From contig DWVE01000028.1 of NCBI GenBank assembly GCA_019120375.1, forward strand, positions 1-64,000: DNA of 64,000 bases, in the 5' to 3' direction. The position numbers were made by a program, and so were the translations under genes. Under the pieces are notes generated by a model that made no database searches, had not been told where the DNA came from, and saw nothing but the letters and a program-made list of their open reading frames with translations. This document shows positions 32,841 to 41,047 of the stretch, piece by piece (position 1 is the first letter of the stretch; each line of letters opens with the position of its first letter). Source of the DNA: Allofournierella_A excrementavium (GTDB taxonomy: Bacteria; Bacillota; Clostridia; Oscillospirales; Ruminococcaceae).

Positions 32841-34046
32841 TTATTTTTCCTGGGGGCCCTGGAGCAGTTTTTTGTAGGTGAGGTCCATGCCCAAAGCGCC
32901 CAGCGGCGCGGTGAGCAGGATGGCCACCACCGCCACCGACAGCACCATCTGCCCGCAGGCAAGGCCCGCCGCCAGCGGCACCGAGCCGATGGCCGCCTGC
33001 ACGGTGGCCTTGGGCAGATAGGCGATGACGCAGAACAGCCGCTCTTTGCGGGAGAGGGCGGTGCCCGCAAGGCAGAGGGTGACGCCCACCGCCCGGAACA
33101 CCAGCGCCAGGGCGATCATGGCCACCACCCCAAGACCCGCGCCCAGGGTGTAGCGCACGTCCACCGCCGCGCCCACCAGCACGAAGAGGATGATCTCCGC
33201 CGCCAGCCACAGCTTGCCGAACTTTTGACTCAGGCGCATGGAAACGCCCGGCGCGCAGCGCAGCTTGAGCACACAGGCCATGCTGACCACCGCCAGCAGG
33301 CCGGAGAGGGGCAGCGTGCCCTCCAGCCAGTCCTCGGCGGCCATCAGCAGGAAGGACATGCCCAGCACCACGATCACCTTCATGCTGTTGCGCACCATGT
33401 GGGCGTGGGCATAGGCGGTCTCAAAGAAAGCGCTGAGGGCCCAGCCCACCGCCGCGCCCAAAGCCACGCCGCTGACGATGGACACCGGGATGGAGGCAAA
33501 GGCCGCCAAATCCGCCCCCTGGCCCTGGGCCATGCCCAGGAAGGTGGAAAAGAGCACGATGACAAAGATGTCGTCGCAGGAGGCCCCGGCCATCACCATC
33601 TGGGGGATGCCCTGCTTTGTGCCCCAGCCCTCTTCCATCAGGCGCACCATGCGGGGCACCACCACGGCGGGCGACACCGCCGCCATCACCGCGCCCATCA
33701 CCGCCGCCTCGGTGCGGGTGAGGCCCAGCAGCACCGGGGCCAGCAGCACATAGCCGACGATCTCGAAGCTGGCGGGCACAAAGCTCATCAGCACCGCCGG
33801 GCGGCCCACCTTTTTCAGGTCCGCCAGATTCAGCGAAAGGCCCGCCTTGAGCAGGATGATGATGAGGGCCATCTGCCGCAGGTCGGCGCTGATGGAGAGG
33901 ATGGAATCATCCAGCACATTCAGCACCGAGGGCCCCAGCACAACGCCCACCGCCAGCATGCCGATGATGCGGGGCAGGTGCAGCTGCTGGCAGAGGGCCG
34001 CCGCCGCGAGGCCCGCCAGAAACACGAACGCAAGACTTGTTAACAT
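32841..34046 (-). CDS. Cation/proton antiporter (CPA family), fluoride-riboswitch controlled
   Basis: A 401-residue membrane protein with about twelve hydrophobic helices of the Na+/H+ exchanger fold. Characteristic parts are LHLPRIIGMLAVGVVLGPSVL near the start, AVMAAVSPAVVVPRMVRLMEEG and MAGASCDDIFVIVLFSTF (the Asp pair typical of the ion site), and VGAAVDVRYTL. A fluoride riboswitch with terminator lies directly upstream, so the gene is expected to be switched on by fluoride. The role could be fluoride or proton balance. The ATG at 34046 has AAGGAGG; the open frame extends eight codons upstream into the leader. Confidence 0.88.
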   Translation of the reverse strand: MLTSLAFVFLAGLAAAALCQQLHLPRIIGMLAVGVVLGPSVLNVLDDSILSISADLRQMALIIILLKAGLSLNLADLKKVGRPAVLMSFVPASFEIVGYVLLAPVLLGLTRTEAAVMGAVMAAVSPAVVVPRMVRLMEEGWGTKQGIPQMVMAGASCDDIFVIVLFSTFLGMAQGQGADLAAFASIPVSIVSGVALGAAVGWALSAFFETAYAHAHMVRNSMKVIVVLGMSFLLMAAEDWLEGTLPLSGLLAVVSMACVLKLRCAPGVSMRLSQKFGKLWLAAEIILFVLVGAAVDVRYTLGAGLGVVAMIALALVFRAVGVTLCLAGTALSRKERLFCVIAYLPKATVQAAIGSVPLAAGLACGQMVLSVAVVAILLTAPLGALGMDLTYKKLLQGPQEK

Positions 34047-34068
34047 CACAGTTCCTCCTTTGGGACGC

Positions 34069-34166
34069 AAAAAAAGCCGACAGCTTCCGCGACCCTTTCG
34101 ATCACAGAAGTCATCAGCTTTTGAAAAAACGGTTTAGGTTTCCCAAGAGAGAACTTCATTCCCTGC
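34069..34166 (-). ncRNA. Fluoride riboswitch (crcB motif) with expression-platform terminator
   Basis: On the minus strand the leader reads GGGAATGAAGTTC, then CC-TAAAC-CG, then GCTGATGACTTCTG (ends at 34105). These are the ordered conserved elements of the fluoride aptamer: the GAUG-type start, the UAAAC joiner and the GCUGAUGnCUnCU end. The pseudoknot-type pairing GAAGT (34153-34157) with ACTTC (34107-34111) is present. The 3' aptamer strand is also the 5' arm of a long intrinsic terminator (34069-34118, about 19 bp with T7), so aptamer and terminator exclude each other, as expected for a genetic ON switch. Confidence 0.85.
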
Positions 34167-34171
34167 CGTGC

Positions 34172-34200
34172 ATTATACCCCATGGCGGGCGGTTTGTAAA
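34172..34200 (-). promoter_or_regulatory. Promoter of the fluoride riboswitch / antiporter unit
   Basis: TTTACA (34195-34200) and a perfect TATAAT (34172-34177) on the minus strand, 17 bp apart. Transcription would start a few bases before the aptamer. Confidence 0.85.
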
Positions 34201-34277
34201 GGCCTTTTTTCCGGCGGCAAATGCCACAAAAAAGCCCCGCGCCGCTTATGCAAAGGGGAGAAACCGCCCTTTGCCCA

Positions 34278-34343
34278 TTGTGCGATGCCGCCGCGGGGTG
34301 TAAGATAGCCTTGTCGGAAACCTGTTTTTGATTTTGGGTTTCC
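34278..34343 (+). promoter_or_regulatory. Promoter and inverted repeat of the galactoside operon
   Basis: TTGTGC (34278-34283) and TAAGAT (34301-34306) are 17 bp apart. An inverted repeat GGAAACC (34316-34322) / GGTTTCC (34337-34343) lies just downstream of the start site and before the TetR gene, a likely autoregulatory operator. Together with the riboswitch unit this accounts for the 313-bp gap 34047-34359. Confidence 0.6.
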
Positions 34344-34359
34344 TCAAAAGGAGGCCATT

Positions 34360-34938
34360 ATGGACGATCCACGGAAACGGTGCATCCAGGAGACCATCGC
34401 CCTGTGCAGCAGCCAGGGGCTGGATTTCACCATGAGCGAGCTGGCGGCGCGGCTGGGCATGAGCAAAAAGACGCTGTATGTTCTGTTTGAAAGCAAGGAG
34501 GCGCTGCTGCTGGCGACGGTGGACTCCATGTTCGATGAGGTGAAGGTGAGCGAGGCGCAAATTCTGGCCCGGCAGGACCTGAGCCTTGCGGAAAAGATAC
34601 GCCGGCTGGTGGTGGTGCTGCCCGATTCCTACCAGACGCTGGACTGGACCCGCCTGCAGGGCGTGGAGGAAAAGTACCCTGTGGTGTACCGCCGCATCCG
34701 CCAGCGGCTGGAGACCGGCTGGGAGCCCACGCTGGATCTTTTGCGCCAGGGCGTGGAGCAGGGGGTGCTGCGCCCCTTTGAGCCGGGGCTGTTCCGCGCG
34801 GTGGTGGAGGGCGCCATCGAGCACTTTCTTTCCAGCAACGCGCTGGAACGGGAGGGCCTTGGCTATGTGCAGGCCATGGACGGCATGATGGACCTTTTGA
34901 TGGAAGGAATTCTGACCCGGCAGGAGGACAAAGCATGA
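34360..34938 (+). CDS. TetR-family transcriptional regulator
   Basis: A 192-residue regulator with a TetR helix-turn-helix at residues about 22-55 (FTMSELAARLGMSKKTLYVLFESKEALLLAT) and a helical C-terminal ligand domain. First gene of a four-gene galactoside operon; its stop overlaps the GH2 start by 4 bp. It likely represses the operon in response to a galactoside or its product. AAAGGAGG precedes the ATG. Confidence 0.9.
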   Translation: MDDPRKRCIQETIALCSSQGLDFTMSELAARLGMSKKTLYVLFESKEALLLATVDSMFDEVKVSEAQILARQDLSLAEKIRRLVVVLPDSYQTLDWTRLQGVEEKYPVVYRRIRQRLETGWEPTLDLLRQGVEQGVLRPFEPGLFRAVVEGAIEHFLSSNALEREGLGYVQAMDGMMDLLMEGILTRQEDKA

Positions 34939-37313
34939 AACGCATCCCTTGGAACAACGGCTGGTATTTCACGCCCCATTATGAACCTGCGCTGACCGCG
35001 CTGAACGCCCCGCAGGAAAACCTTGAAGGGGTGCGCCTGCCCCACACGGTGGCGATGCTGCCCTTCAACGAGTTCAGCGAGCAGGCCTATCAGATGGTGA
35101 GCGGCTATCTGCGCTTTTTCACCCCGTCAGAAAGCTGGCGGGGCAAACGGGTGCGGGTGACCTTTGAGGGCGCGGCCCACTTTGCCAGGGTGTACCTCAA
35201 CGGGGCGCTGCTGGCGCAGCACGGCTGCGGCTACACCGCTTTCACCGTGGACCTGACCGACCGGCTGCGCTGGGGCGAAACCAACAATCTGACGGTGGAG
35301 CTGGACAGCCGGGAAACGCTGGACGTGCCCCCCTTCGGCAATGTCATTGACTACCTGACCTATGGCGGGCTCTACCGGGAAGTTTTTCTGGAGGTGGGCG
35401 GCCCCGCCTTCATCAATGACCTCTGCGTGCAGGCGGACATGGACGGCAGCGTGCGCTGCCTGCCCGACTGCGAAAACGCCGCCGGGCTCACCCTGCGCCT
35501 TGCGGTGTGCGATGATAGCGGCAAGGAGCTGGCCCGCTGGGAGGGCGATGCCGAAGCGGAGGAAGCGCTCTTGAAGGTGGAGCAGCCCGCTTTGTGGGAC
35601 TGCGACCACCCGAACCTTTACCATCTGAAGGCCGCGTTGCTGCAGCAGGGCGAGCCGGTGGATGAGCGGACGGTGCGCTTCGGCTTCCGCCGGGTGGAAT
35701 TTCGGGCGGACGGGTTTTATCTCAACGGCAGGCGGGTGCAGCTGCGAGGGCTGGACCGGCACCAGAGCTGGCCCTACATGGGTTATGCCGTGCCCGCCCG
35801 GGCCCAGCGTCTGGACGCGGACATCCTGAAATATGAGCTGGGCTGCAACGCGGTGCGCACCAGCCACTATCCCCAGAGCCACCACTTCATCGACCGGTGC
35901 GACGAGATAGGCCTGCTGGTGTTCACCGAAATTCCCGGCTGGCAGCACATCGGCGGCGGCGCATGGAAGGCCCAGGCCCTGGTGAACACCGAGGAGATGG
36001 TGCTGCAATGGCGCAACCATCCCTCCATCTTCCTGTGGGGGGTGCGCATCAACGAGAGCGCGGACGACGACGAACTCTACCGCCGCACCAACGAGATCGC
36101 CCACCGGCTGGACCCCACCCGCCCCACCGGCGGAGTGCGCAATTTCGCTCACAGCCATCTGTTCGAGGATGTTTACACCTACAACGATTTCTCCCACCAC
36201 GGGCCCAACAAAGGCTGCGCGCCCCGTGATACCATCACCAAGACGAAGGACAAGGGCTATCTCATCAGCGAGTACAACGGCCACATGTTCCCCACCAAGG
36301 CCTGCGACTGGGAGGGCAAGCGGCTGGAGCACGCTTTGCGCCACGCCCGGGTGGTGAGCGACGCCGCCAAGAGCGAAGGCATCGCCGGCACCTTCGGCTG
36401 GTGCATGTTCGACTACAACACCCACCGGGACTTCGGCAGCGGCGACCGCATCTGCTACCACGGGGTGATGGACATGTTCCGCAACCCCAAACTCGCCGCG
36501 GCTCTCTACGCCAGCCAGCAGGAGCGTACTCCGGTGCTGGAAGTGAGCAGCAGCATGGACATCGGCGAGCACCCCGCCGGGGCGGTGGGCACGGTGGCGG
36601 TGTTCACCAACGCCGACCGGGTGGACGTGTACCGCAACGACCTGCCGGCGGGCAGCTTTTCTCCCGCGGCGGAGTACGATGGCCTCGCCCACCCGCCGGT
36701 GCTCATCGACGACACGGTGAGCGCCCTTTTGCAGAGCCAGGAGGGCATGAGCCGCCGCACCGCCAACCTGGTGCGGGACGTGCTGCTGGCAGTGGCCAGC
36801 TGCGGCTCCGACCTGCCCCTTTCTGTGCTGGCCAAAGCGGCGTACCTGATGGTGTTCAAGGGCTTCACCCGGGAAGAGGGCGTCCGCCTTTATAACAATT
36901 ATGTGGCCGGCTGGGGCGGCCAGGTGGTGCGCTGGCGCTTCGACGCCGTGAAGGACGGCAGAGTGGCGGCCAGCGTGGTGCGCTGCCCCGGCGAAACGCT
37001 GGCGCTGGAAGTGAAGGTGGACACCGACACGCTTGCCGACGGCCCCTGCTGGGACATGGCCACTGTGCGCATCCGGGCGGTGGACGAGTTCGGCACGGTG
37101 CGCACTTACTGCAGCCGCAGCCTGAGCCTGCGGGCCGAGGGCGCGGTGGAACTGGTGGGCCCGGCAGCAGTGCCCCTTTGCGGCGGCATGGCCGGGTGCT
37201 ATCTGCGCACAAAGGGCGAGGCCGGCGAAGGCAGACTGACCGTTGAAATGGAAGGCGCGGAGCCTGTGGCCCTCACCTTCCGCGTGACGAAACAGGAGGA
37301 GGAACAGAAATGA
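34935..37313 (+). CDS. Glycoside hydrolase family 2 (beta-galactosidase/beta-glucuronidase type)
   Basis: A 792-residue GH2 enzyme without signal peptide, so probably cytoplasmic. The N-terminal sugar-binding domain (SGYLRFFTPSESWRGKRVRVTFEGAAHFARVYLNG) and the immunoglobulin-like domain come first, then the TIM barrel. The acid/base Glu lies in NHPSIFLWGVRINES (about residue 374) and the nucleophile in YLISEYNGH (about 446). The usual W-S-L-G-N-E is changed to W-G-V-R-I-N-E, so specificity is uncertain. Beta-galactosidase is favoured because of the alpha-galactosidase and MelB neighbours. Overlaps TetR and transporter genes by 4 bp each. Confidence 0.88.
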   Translation: MKRIPWNNGWYFTPHYEPALTALNAPQENLEGVRLPHTVAMLPFNEFSEQAYQMVSGYLRFFTPSESWRGKRVRVTFEGAAHFARVYLNGALLAQHGCGYTAFTVDLTDRLRWGETNNLTVELDSRETLDVPPFGNVIDYLTYGGLYREVFLEVGGPAFINDLCVQADMDGSVRCLPDCENAAGLTLRLAVCDDSGKELARWEGDAEAEEALLKVEQPALWDCDHPNLYHLKAALLQQGEPVDERTVRFGFRRVEFRADGFYLNGRRVQLRGLDRHQSWPYMGYAVPARAQRLDADILKYELGCNAVRTSHYPQSHHFIDRCDEIGLLVFTEIPGWQHIGGGAWKAQALVNTEEMVLQWRNHPSIFLWGVRINESADDDELYRRTNEIAHRLDPTRPTGGVRNFAHSHLFEDVYTYNDFSHHGPNKGCAPRDTITKTKDKGYLISEYNGHMFPTKACDWEGKRLEHALRHARVVSDAAKSEGIAGTFGWCMFDYNTHRDFGSGDRICYHGVMDMFRNPKLAAALYASQQERTPVLEVSSSMDIGEHPAGAVGTVAVFTNADRVDVYRNDLPAGSFSPAAEYDGLAHPPVLIDDTVSALLQSQEGMSRRTANLVRDVLLAVASCGSDLPLSVLAKAAYLMVFKGFTREEGVRLYNNYVAGWGGQVVRWRFDAVKDGRVAASVVRCPGETLALEVKVDTDTLADGPCWDMATVRIRAVDEFGTVRTYCSRSLSLRAEGAVELVGPAAVPLCGGMAGCYLRTKGEAGEGRLTVEMEGAEPVALTFRVTKQEEEQK

Positions 37314-38662
37314 AAGGAACGGCAAAACAGGCGCTGGGCTATGGCGCCGGCGCGGTGGGCAAGGACATGGTCTACGCCCTGGTCTCGGGCTTCATTCTCT
37401 ATTATTACAACGACATCTTGGGCATCAGCGGCACCTTCACCGGCGTGATGATGATGGCCGCCCGGGTGTTCGACGCCTTCAACGACCCGCTGATGGGCGT
37501 GGTGGTGGAAAAGACCAACACCCCCTTCGGCAAGTTCCGGCCCTGGATCGTCACCGGCACGCTGACCAACGCCTTCATCCTTTACGGCATGTTCGCCATG
37601 CCCGCCTCGGTCACCGGCACCGCCATGCTGGTGTATGCCTCTGTGGCCTATGTGCTGTGGGGCGTGACCTATACCCTGATGGACATCCCCTTCTGGAGCA
37701 TGATCCCCGCCATCACCTCCTCCGGCAAGGAGCGGGAGAACCTGTCGGTCATCGGGCGCACCTGCGCCGCCGTGGGTTACGCGGTGCCCACCGTCCTCAC
37801 CATGCTGCTGGTGGTGCGGCTGGGCTCCGGCGAGCGGGAGGGCTTTGCCATCTTTGCCGCCGCCGTGGCCGTGGTGTTCGTTGCGGCCGAGCTGGTGTGC
37901 GTGGCGCTGGTGCGGGAAAAGCCCACCGAGCGCCAGAAGACCGCCACCGTGAAGGAGATGTTCTCCGCCCTCATCCACAACGACCAGGCCATGGTGGTGG
38001 TCGTGGGCATCGTGGTGTTCAACGCTTCCCTCTACCTCACCACCCAACTGGCGGTCTACTTCTTCAAATACGACATCGGCAACAGCGATTTGTTCAGCCT
38101 GTTCGGCACCGTGGGAGGCGTGGGCCAGATCCTGAGCATGGTCAGCCTGCCTTTGCTGCGCCGGCGCTGGGGCGGCAAGCAGATTTTGGCCGGGGCGCTG
38201 GGCGTGACCATCGCCGGCTATCTGGCGCTCTTCGCTTTGAGCATGGCGGGGGTGCGGGCCGTGGCTCCGCTGGCCGCCACCGCCTTTGTCATCTACATCG
38301 GCTTTGGTCTTGCCACCGTGCTCACCACCGTCTTTCTGGCGGACACGGTGGACTACGGCGAGTACAAGACCGGCAGCCGCAACGAGAGCGTGGTGTTCAG
38401 CATGCAGACCTTTGTGGTGAAGCTGGCCAGTGCGGTGAGCGTGCTCATCGCCGGCATCGGCATTGACCTCATCGGTCTGGACGACACCGCCGCCGTGCAG
38501 TCGGAGAGCACCCTGCTGGGCCTGCGCCTGCTGATGGTGGGGCTGCCGGTGCTGGGCCTTGTGTTCTCCATCCTCTACTTCATGAAGAAATACCGCCTCA
38601 CCGAGGCCGAGACCGCACGCATCAGCGAGGCACTGCGCCAGAGAGAAGGGAGCAAGGGATGA
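37310..38662 (+). CDS. GPH/MelB-type sugar:cation symporter
   Basis: A 450-residue membrane protein with about twelve helices of the glycoside-pentoside-hexuronide family. Typical are GYGAGAVGKDMVYALVSGFILYYYNDILGISG at the start, RVFDAFNDPLMGVVVEKTNTPFGKFRPWIVTG (the conserved D-x-x-x-D-P-x-x-G and K-x-R-P loop) and ADTVDYGEYKTGSRNESVVFSMQTF near the C terminus. It imports galactosides with Na+ or H+ for the flanking intracellular glycosidases. Coupled by 4-bp overlaps on both sides. Confidence 0.93.
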   Translation: MKGTAKQALGYGAGAVGKDMVYALVSGFILYYYNDILGISGTFTGVMMMAARVFDAFNDPLMGVVVEKTNTPFGKFRPWIVTGTLTNAFILYGMFAMPASVTGTAMLVYASVAYVLWGVTYTLMDIPFWSMIPAITSSGKERENLSVIGRTCAAVGYAVPTVLTMLLVVRLGSGEREGFAIFAAAVAVVFVAAELVCVALVREKPTERQKTATVKEMFSALIHNDQAMVVVVGIVVFNASLYLTTQLAVYFFKYDIGNSDLFSLFGTVGGVGQILSMVSLPLLRRRWGGKQILAGALGVTIAGYLALFALSMAGVRAVAPLAATAFVIYIGFGLATVLTTVFLADTVDYGEYKTGSRNESVVFSMQTFVVKLASAVSVLIAGIGIDLIGLDDTAAVQSESTLLGLRLLMVGLPVLGLVFSILYFMKKYRLTEAETARISEALRQREGSKG

Positions 38663-41010
38663 TTTTTGAGAAAAGCGGGGTCTTCTGCATAGAGACCGAA
38701 GACACCGGCATGTACATCGCGCCCCGGGGCCCGCTGGCCGAGCAGCTGCACTACGGCCGCAAAATCGAGCCCTCCGCCGAAGCGCTGCGCCAGCCGCTGG
38801 CGGTGGCCTACGGTACCGACGTCATCTACGACAAGGCCTTTGACCCGGCGCTCTCGCTGCTGCACCTGGGGCTGGAAGTCTCCCCCACCGAGAAGGGCGA
38901 CTTCCGCCGGGGCGCGCTGGCTCTGACGCTGGCAAACGGCAGCCCGGTGTGCGACCTGCGCTTTTCGGGCGGCGAGGTGCTGCCCGCGCCGCCCGAGGTC
39001 CCCGGCCTGCCCGCCGCCCGTGATGCGGGGCAGTGCCTTGTGCTGCGCTTTGAGAGCGGTGAGGGCATGGCGGCGGAACTTTTCTACATTCCCCTCGATG
39101 ACTGCGACGTCATCGTGCGCCAGACGCGGCTGACCAACTGCACCGGCGGGCCGGTGACCCTGCGGCGGGCCATGAGCTATCAGCTGGACCTGCCCCGGCA
39201 GGACCTTGCGCTCACCACTCTCACCGGGGCCTGGGCCCGGGAGTTCGAGCCCTGCACCGCCCCGGTGCGGCGGGGGCTGACCCAGTTTGGCAGCACGTCC
39301 GGCACCTCCGGCCACTACTGCAACCTCTTCTTCGCCCTCAGCGCCCCTGACGCAAACGAGCACACGGGGGAAATTTACGGCTTCAACCTGCTCTATTCCG
39401 GCAGCCACGCCGCCAGCGTGGAGGCGGACAGCTACGGCTTCACCCGGGTGATGGCGGGCATCCAGCCGGAGGGCTTTTCCTGGACATTGGAGGACGGCGA
39501 AAGCTTCGTCACGCCTCAGGCGGCGCTCACCTTCAGCGCCGGGGGGCGCAACGGCCTGCGGCACAACATGCACCGCTTTGTGCGCCGCCACATCCTGCCG
39601 CCCCGCTGGAAGGACGCGCCCCGGCCGGTGCTGGTGAACAACTGGGAGGCCACCTACTTCGACTTCACCCCCCGCAAGCTGCGGGCGCTGGCGGCAAAGG
39701 CCGCAAGTCTCGGGGCGGAGCTGTTCGTGCTGGACGACGGCTGGTTCGGCCGCCGCACCGACGACACCAAGGGTCTGGGCGATTTTGACCCCAACCCCAA
39801 AAAGCTGCCCCATGGCCTTGAGGGCCTGGCCCGGGACCTTGCGGAAAAGGGCCTTGCCTTCGGCCTTTGGGTGGAGCCGGAGATGGTGAACGAGAACAGC
39901 GCACTCTATGAGGCGCATCCGGACTGGGCGGTGGCCGCCCCCGGCGTTGCCCCCAGCCGCAGCCGCAACCAGCTGGTGCTGGACCTCTGCCGCGCCGAGG
40001 TGCGGGACTACCTCATCGACCAGCTGAACGCCCTGCTGGACAGCGCCCCCATCCGCTACATCAAGTGGGACATGAACCGCCACCACACCGACCGGTTCAG
40101 CCCGGCGCTGGGCGAACAGGGGCGCTTTGCCCACGCCTGGACGCTGGGGCTCTATCAGGTGCTGGAGGCGGTGACCTCCGCTCACCCGGACGTGCTGTTC
40201 GAGGGCTGCGCCAGCGGCGGCAACCGCTTTGATCTGGGCATGCTTTACTACATGCCCCAGATCTGGCTCAGCGACGACACCGACGCCTGGGAGCGGTGCA
40301 AGATGCAGACCTGGGCCAGCCTTGGCTACCCGCCGGGGGTGATGGGCTGCCATGTGAGCGCCGCGCCCAACCACCAGACCCTGCGCTTCACCCCGCTGGA
40401 CAGCCGCTTTGACGTGGCGGCCTTCGGCCTTCTTGGCTACGAGATGGACCTGACCACCCTGAACGCCGCCCAGGAGAAGAGCGTGAAGGCGCAAATCGAG
40501 TTTTACAAGGCCCACCGGGACCTGTTCCAGCGCGGGCGGTTCTACTGCCTTGCCGCCCCCGAAGCGGAGAGGGGCGGCGCATGGATGGTGGTGTCGGAGG
40601 ACCGGCGCGAAGCGGCGGTGCTGGAGATGACCGGCCTTGTGCGCCCCAACGCGCCGATGCCCGTTCTGCGGCTGGCGGGGCTGGGCGAAGCGCTCATCTA
40701 TCAGGTGAGCGTGCGGCCCCAGAGCGTGGAGCTGGACTCCTTCCGCACCCTTCTGGGCCATGTGCTGCCGGTGAAGCCCAAAGCCGACGGGGTGCTGGTG
40801 CATCTGGCGGGGCAGGTGTATCAGCTGCCCTGCGAAACGGTGGACTTTGCCGCCGCGGGCAGCCTTCTGATGCACGCGGGGCTGCGCCTGCCCCAGCGTT
40901 TTTGCGGCACCGGCTACACCGAGGGCGTGCGCCCCATGCCGGATTTTTCCGCCCGCATCTGGATGCTGGAGGCGCGGGAGGTTGCCGAGCCTGCGCCGGA
41001 TATGATATAG
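38659..41010 (+). CDS. Alpha-galactosidase, glycoside hydrolase family 36
   Basis: A 783-residue GH36 enzyme that releases terminal alpha-galactose from melibiose, raffinose and stachyose. The N-terminal beta-sandwich is followed by a TIM barrel with VLVNNWEATYFDFTPRKL, FVLDDGWFG, the nucleophile Asp in IKWDMNRH (about residue 471) and the acid/base Asp in IWLSDDTDAWER (about 538), and FEGCASGGNRFD. Length is slightly above the usual 730. No signal peptide. The start overlaps the transporter stop. A cytoplasmic galacto-oligosaccharide pathway is inferred for the operon. Confidence 0.95.
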   Translation: MIFEKSGVFCIETEDTGMYIAPRGPLAEQLHYGRKIEPSAEALRQPLAVAYGTDVIYDKAFDPALSLLHLGLEVSPTEKGDFRRGALALTLANGSPVCDLRFSGGEVLPAPPEVPGLPAARDAGQCLVLRFESGEGMAAELFYIPLDDCDVIVRQTRLTNCTGGPVTLRRAMSYQLDLPRQDLALTTLTGAWAREFEPCTAPVRRGLTQFGSTSGTSGHYCNLFFALSAPDANEHTGEIYGFNLLYSGSHAASVEADSYGFTRVMAGIQPEGFSWTLEDGESFVTPQAALTFSAGGRNGLRHNMHRFVRRHILPPRWKDAPRPVLVNNWEATYFDFTPRKLRALAAKAASLGAELFVLDDGWFGRRTDDTKGLGDFDPNPKKLPHGLEGLARDLAEKGLAFGLWVEPEMVNENSALYEAHPDWAVAAPGVAPSRSRNQLVLDLCRAEVRDYLIDQLNALLDSAPIRYIKWDMNRHHTDRFSPALGEQGRFAHAWTLGLYQVLEAVTSAHPDVLFEGCASGGNRFDLGMLYYMPQIWLSDDTDAWERCKMQTWASLGYPPGVMGCHVSAAPNHQTLRFTPLDSRFDVAAFGLLGYEMDLTTLNAAQEKSVKAQIEFYKAHRDLFQRGRFYCLAAPEAERGGAWMVVSEDRREAAVLEMTGLVRPNAPMPVLRLAGLGEALIYQVSVRPQSVELDSFRTLLGHVLPVKPKADGVLVHLAGQVYQLPCETVDFAAAGSLLMHAGLRLPQRFCGTGYTEGVRPMPDFSARIWMLEAREVAEPAPDMI

Positions 41011-41047
41011 TGAGGTCAGAAAGACCGCCTGCAAAGGAGGGCGCACC

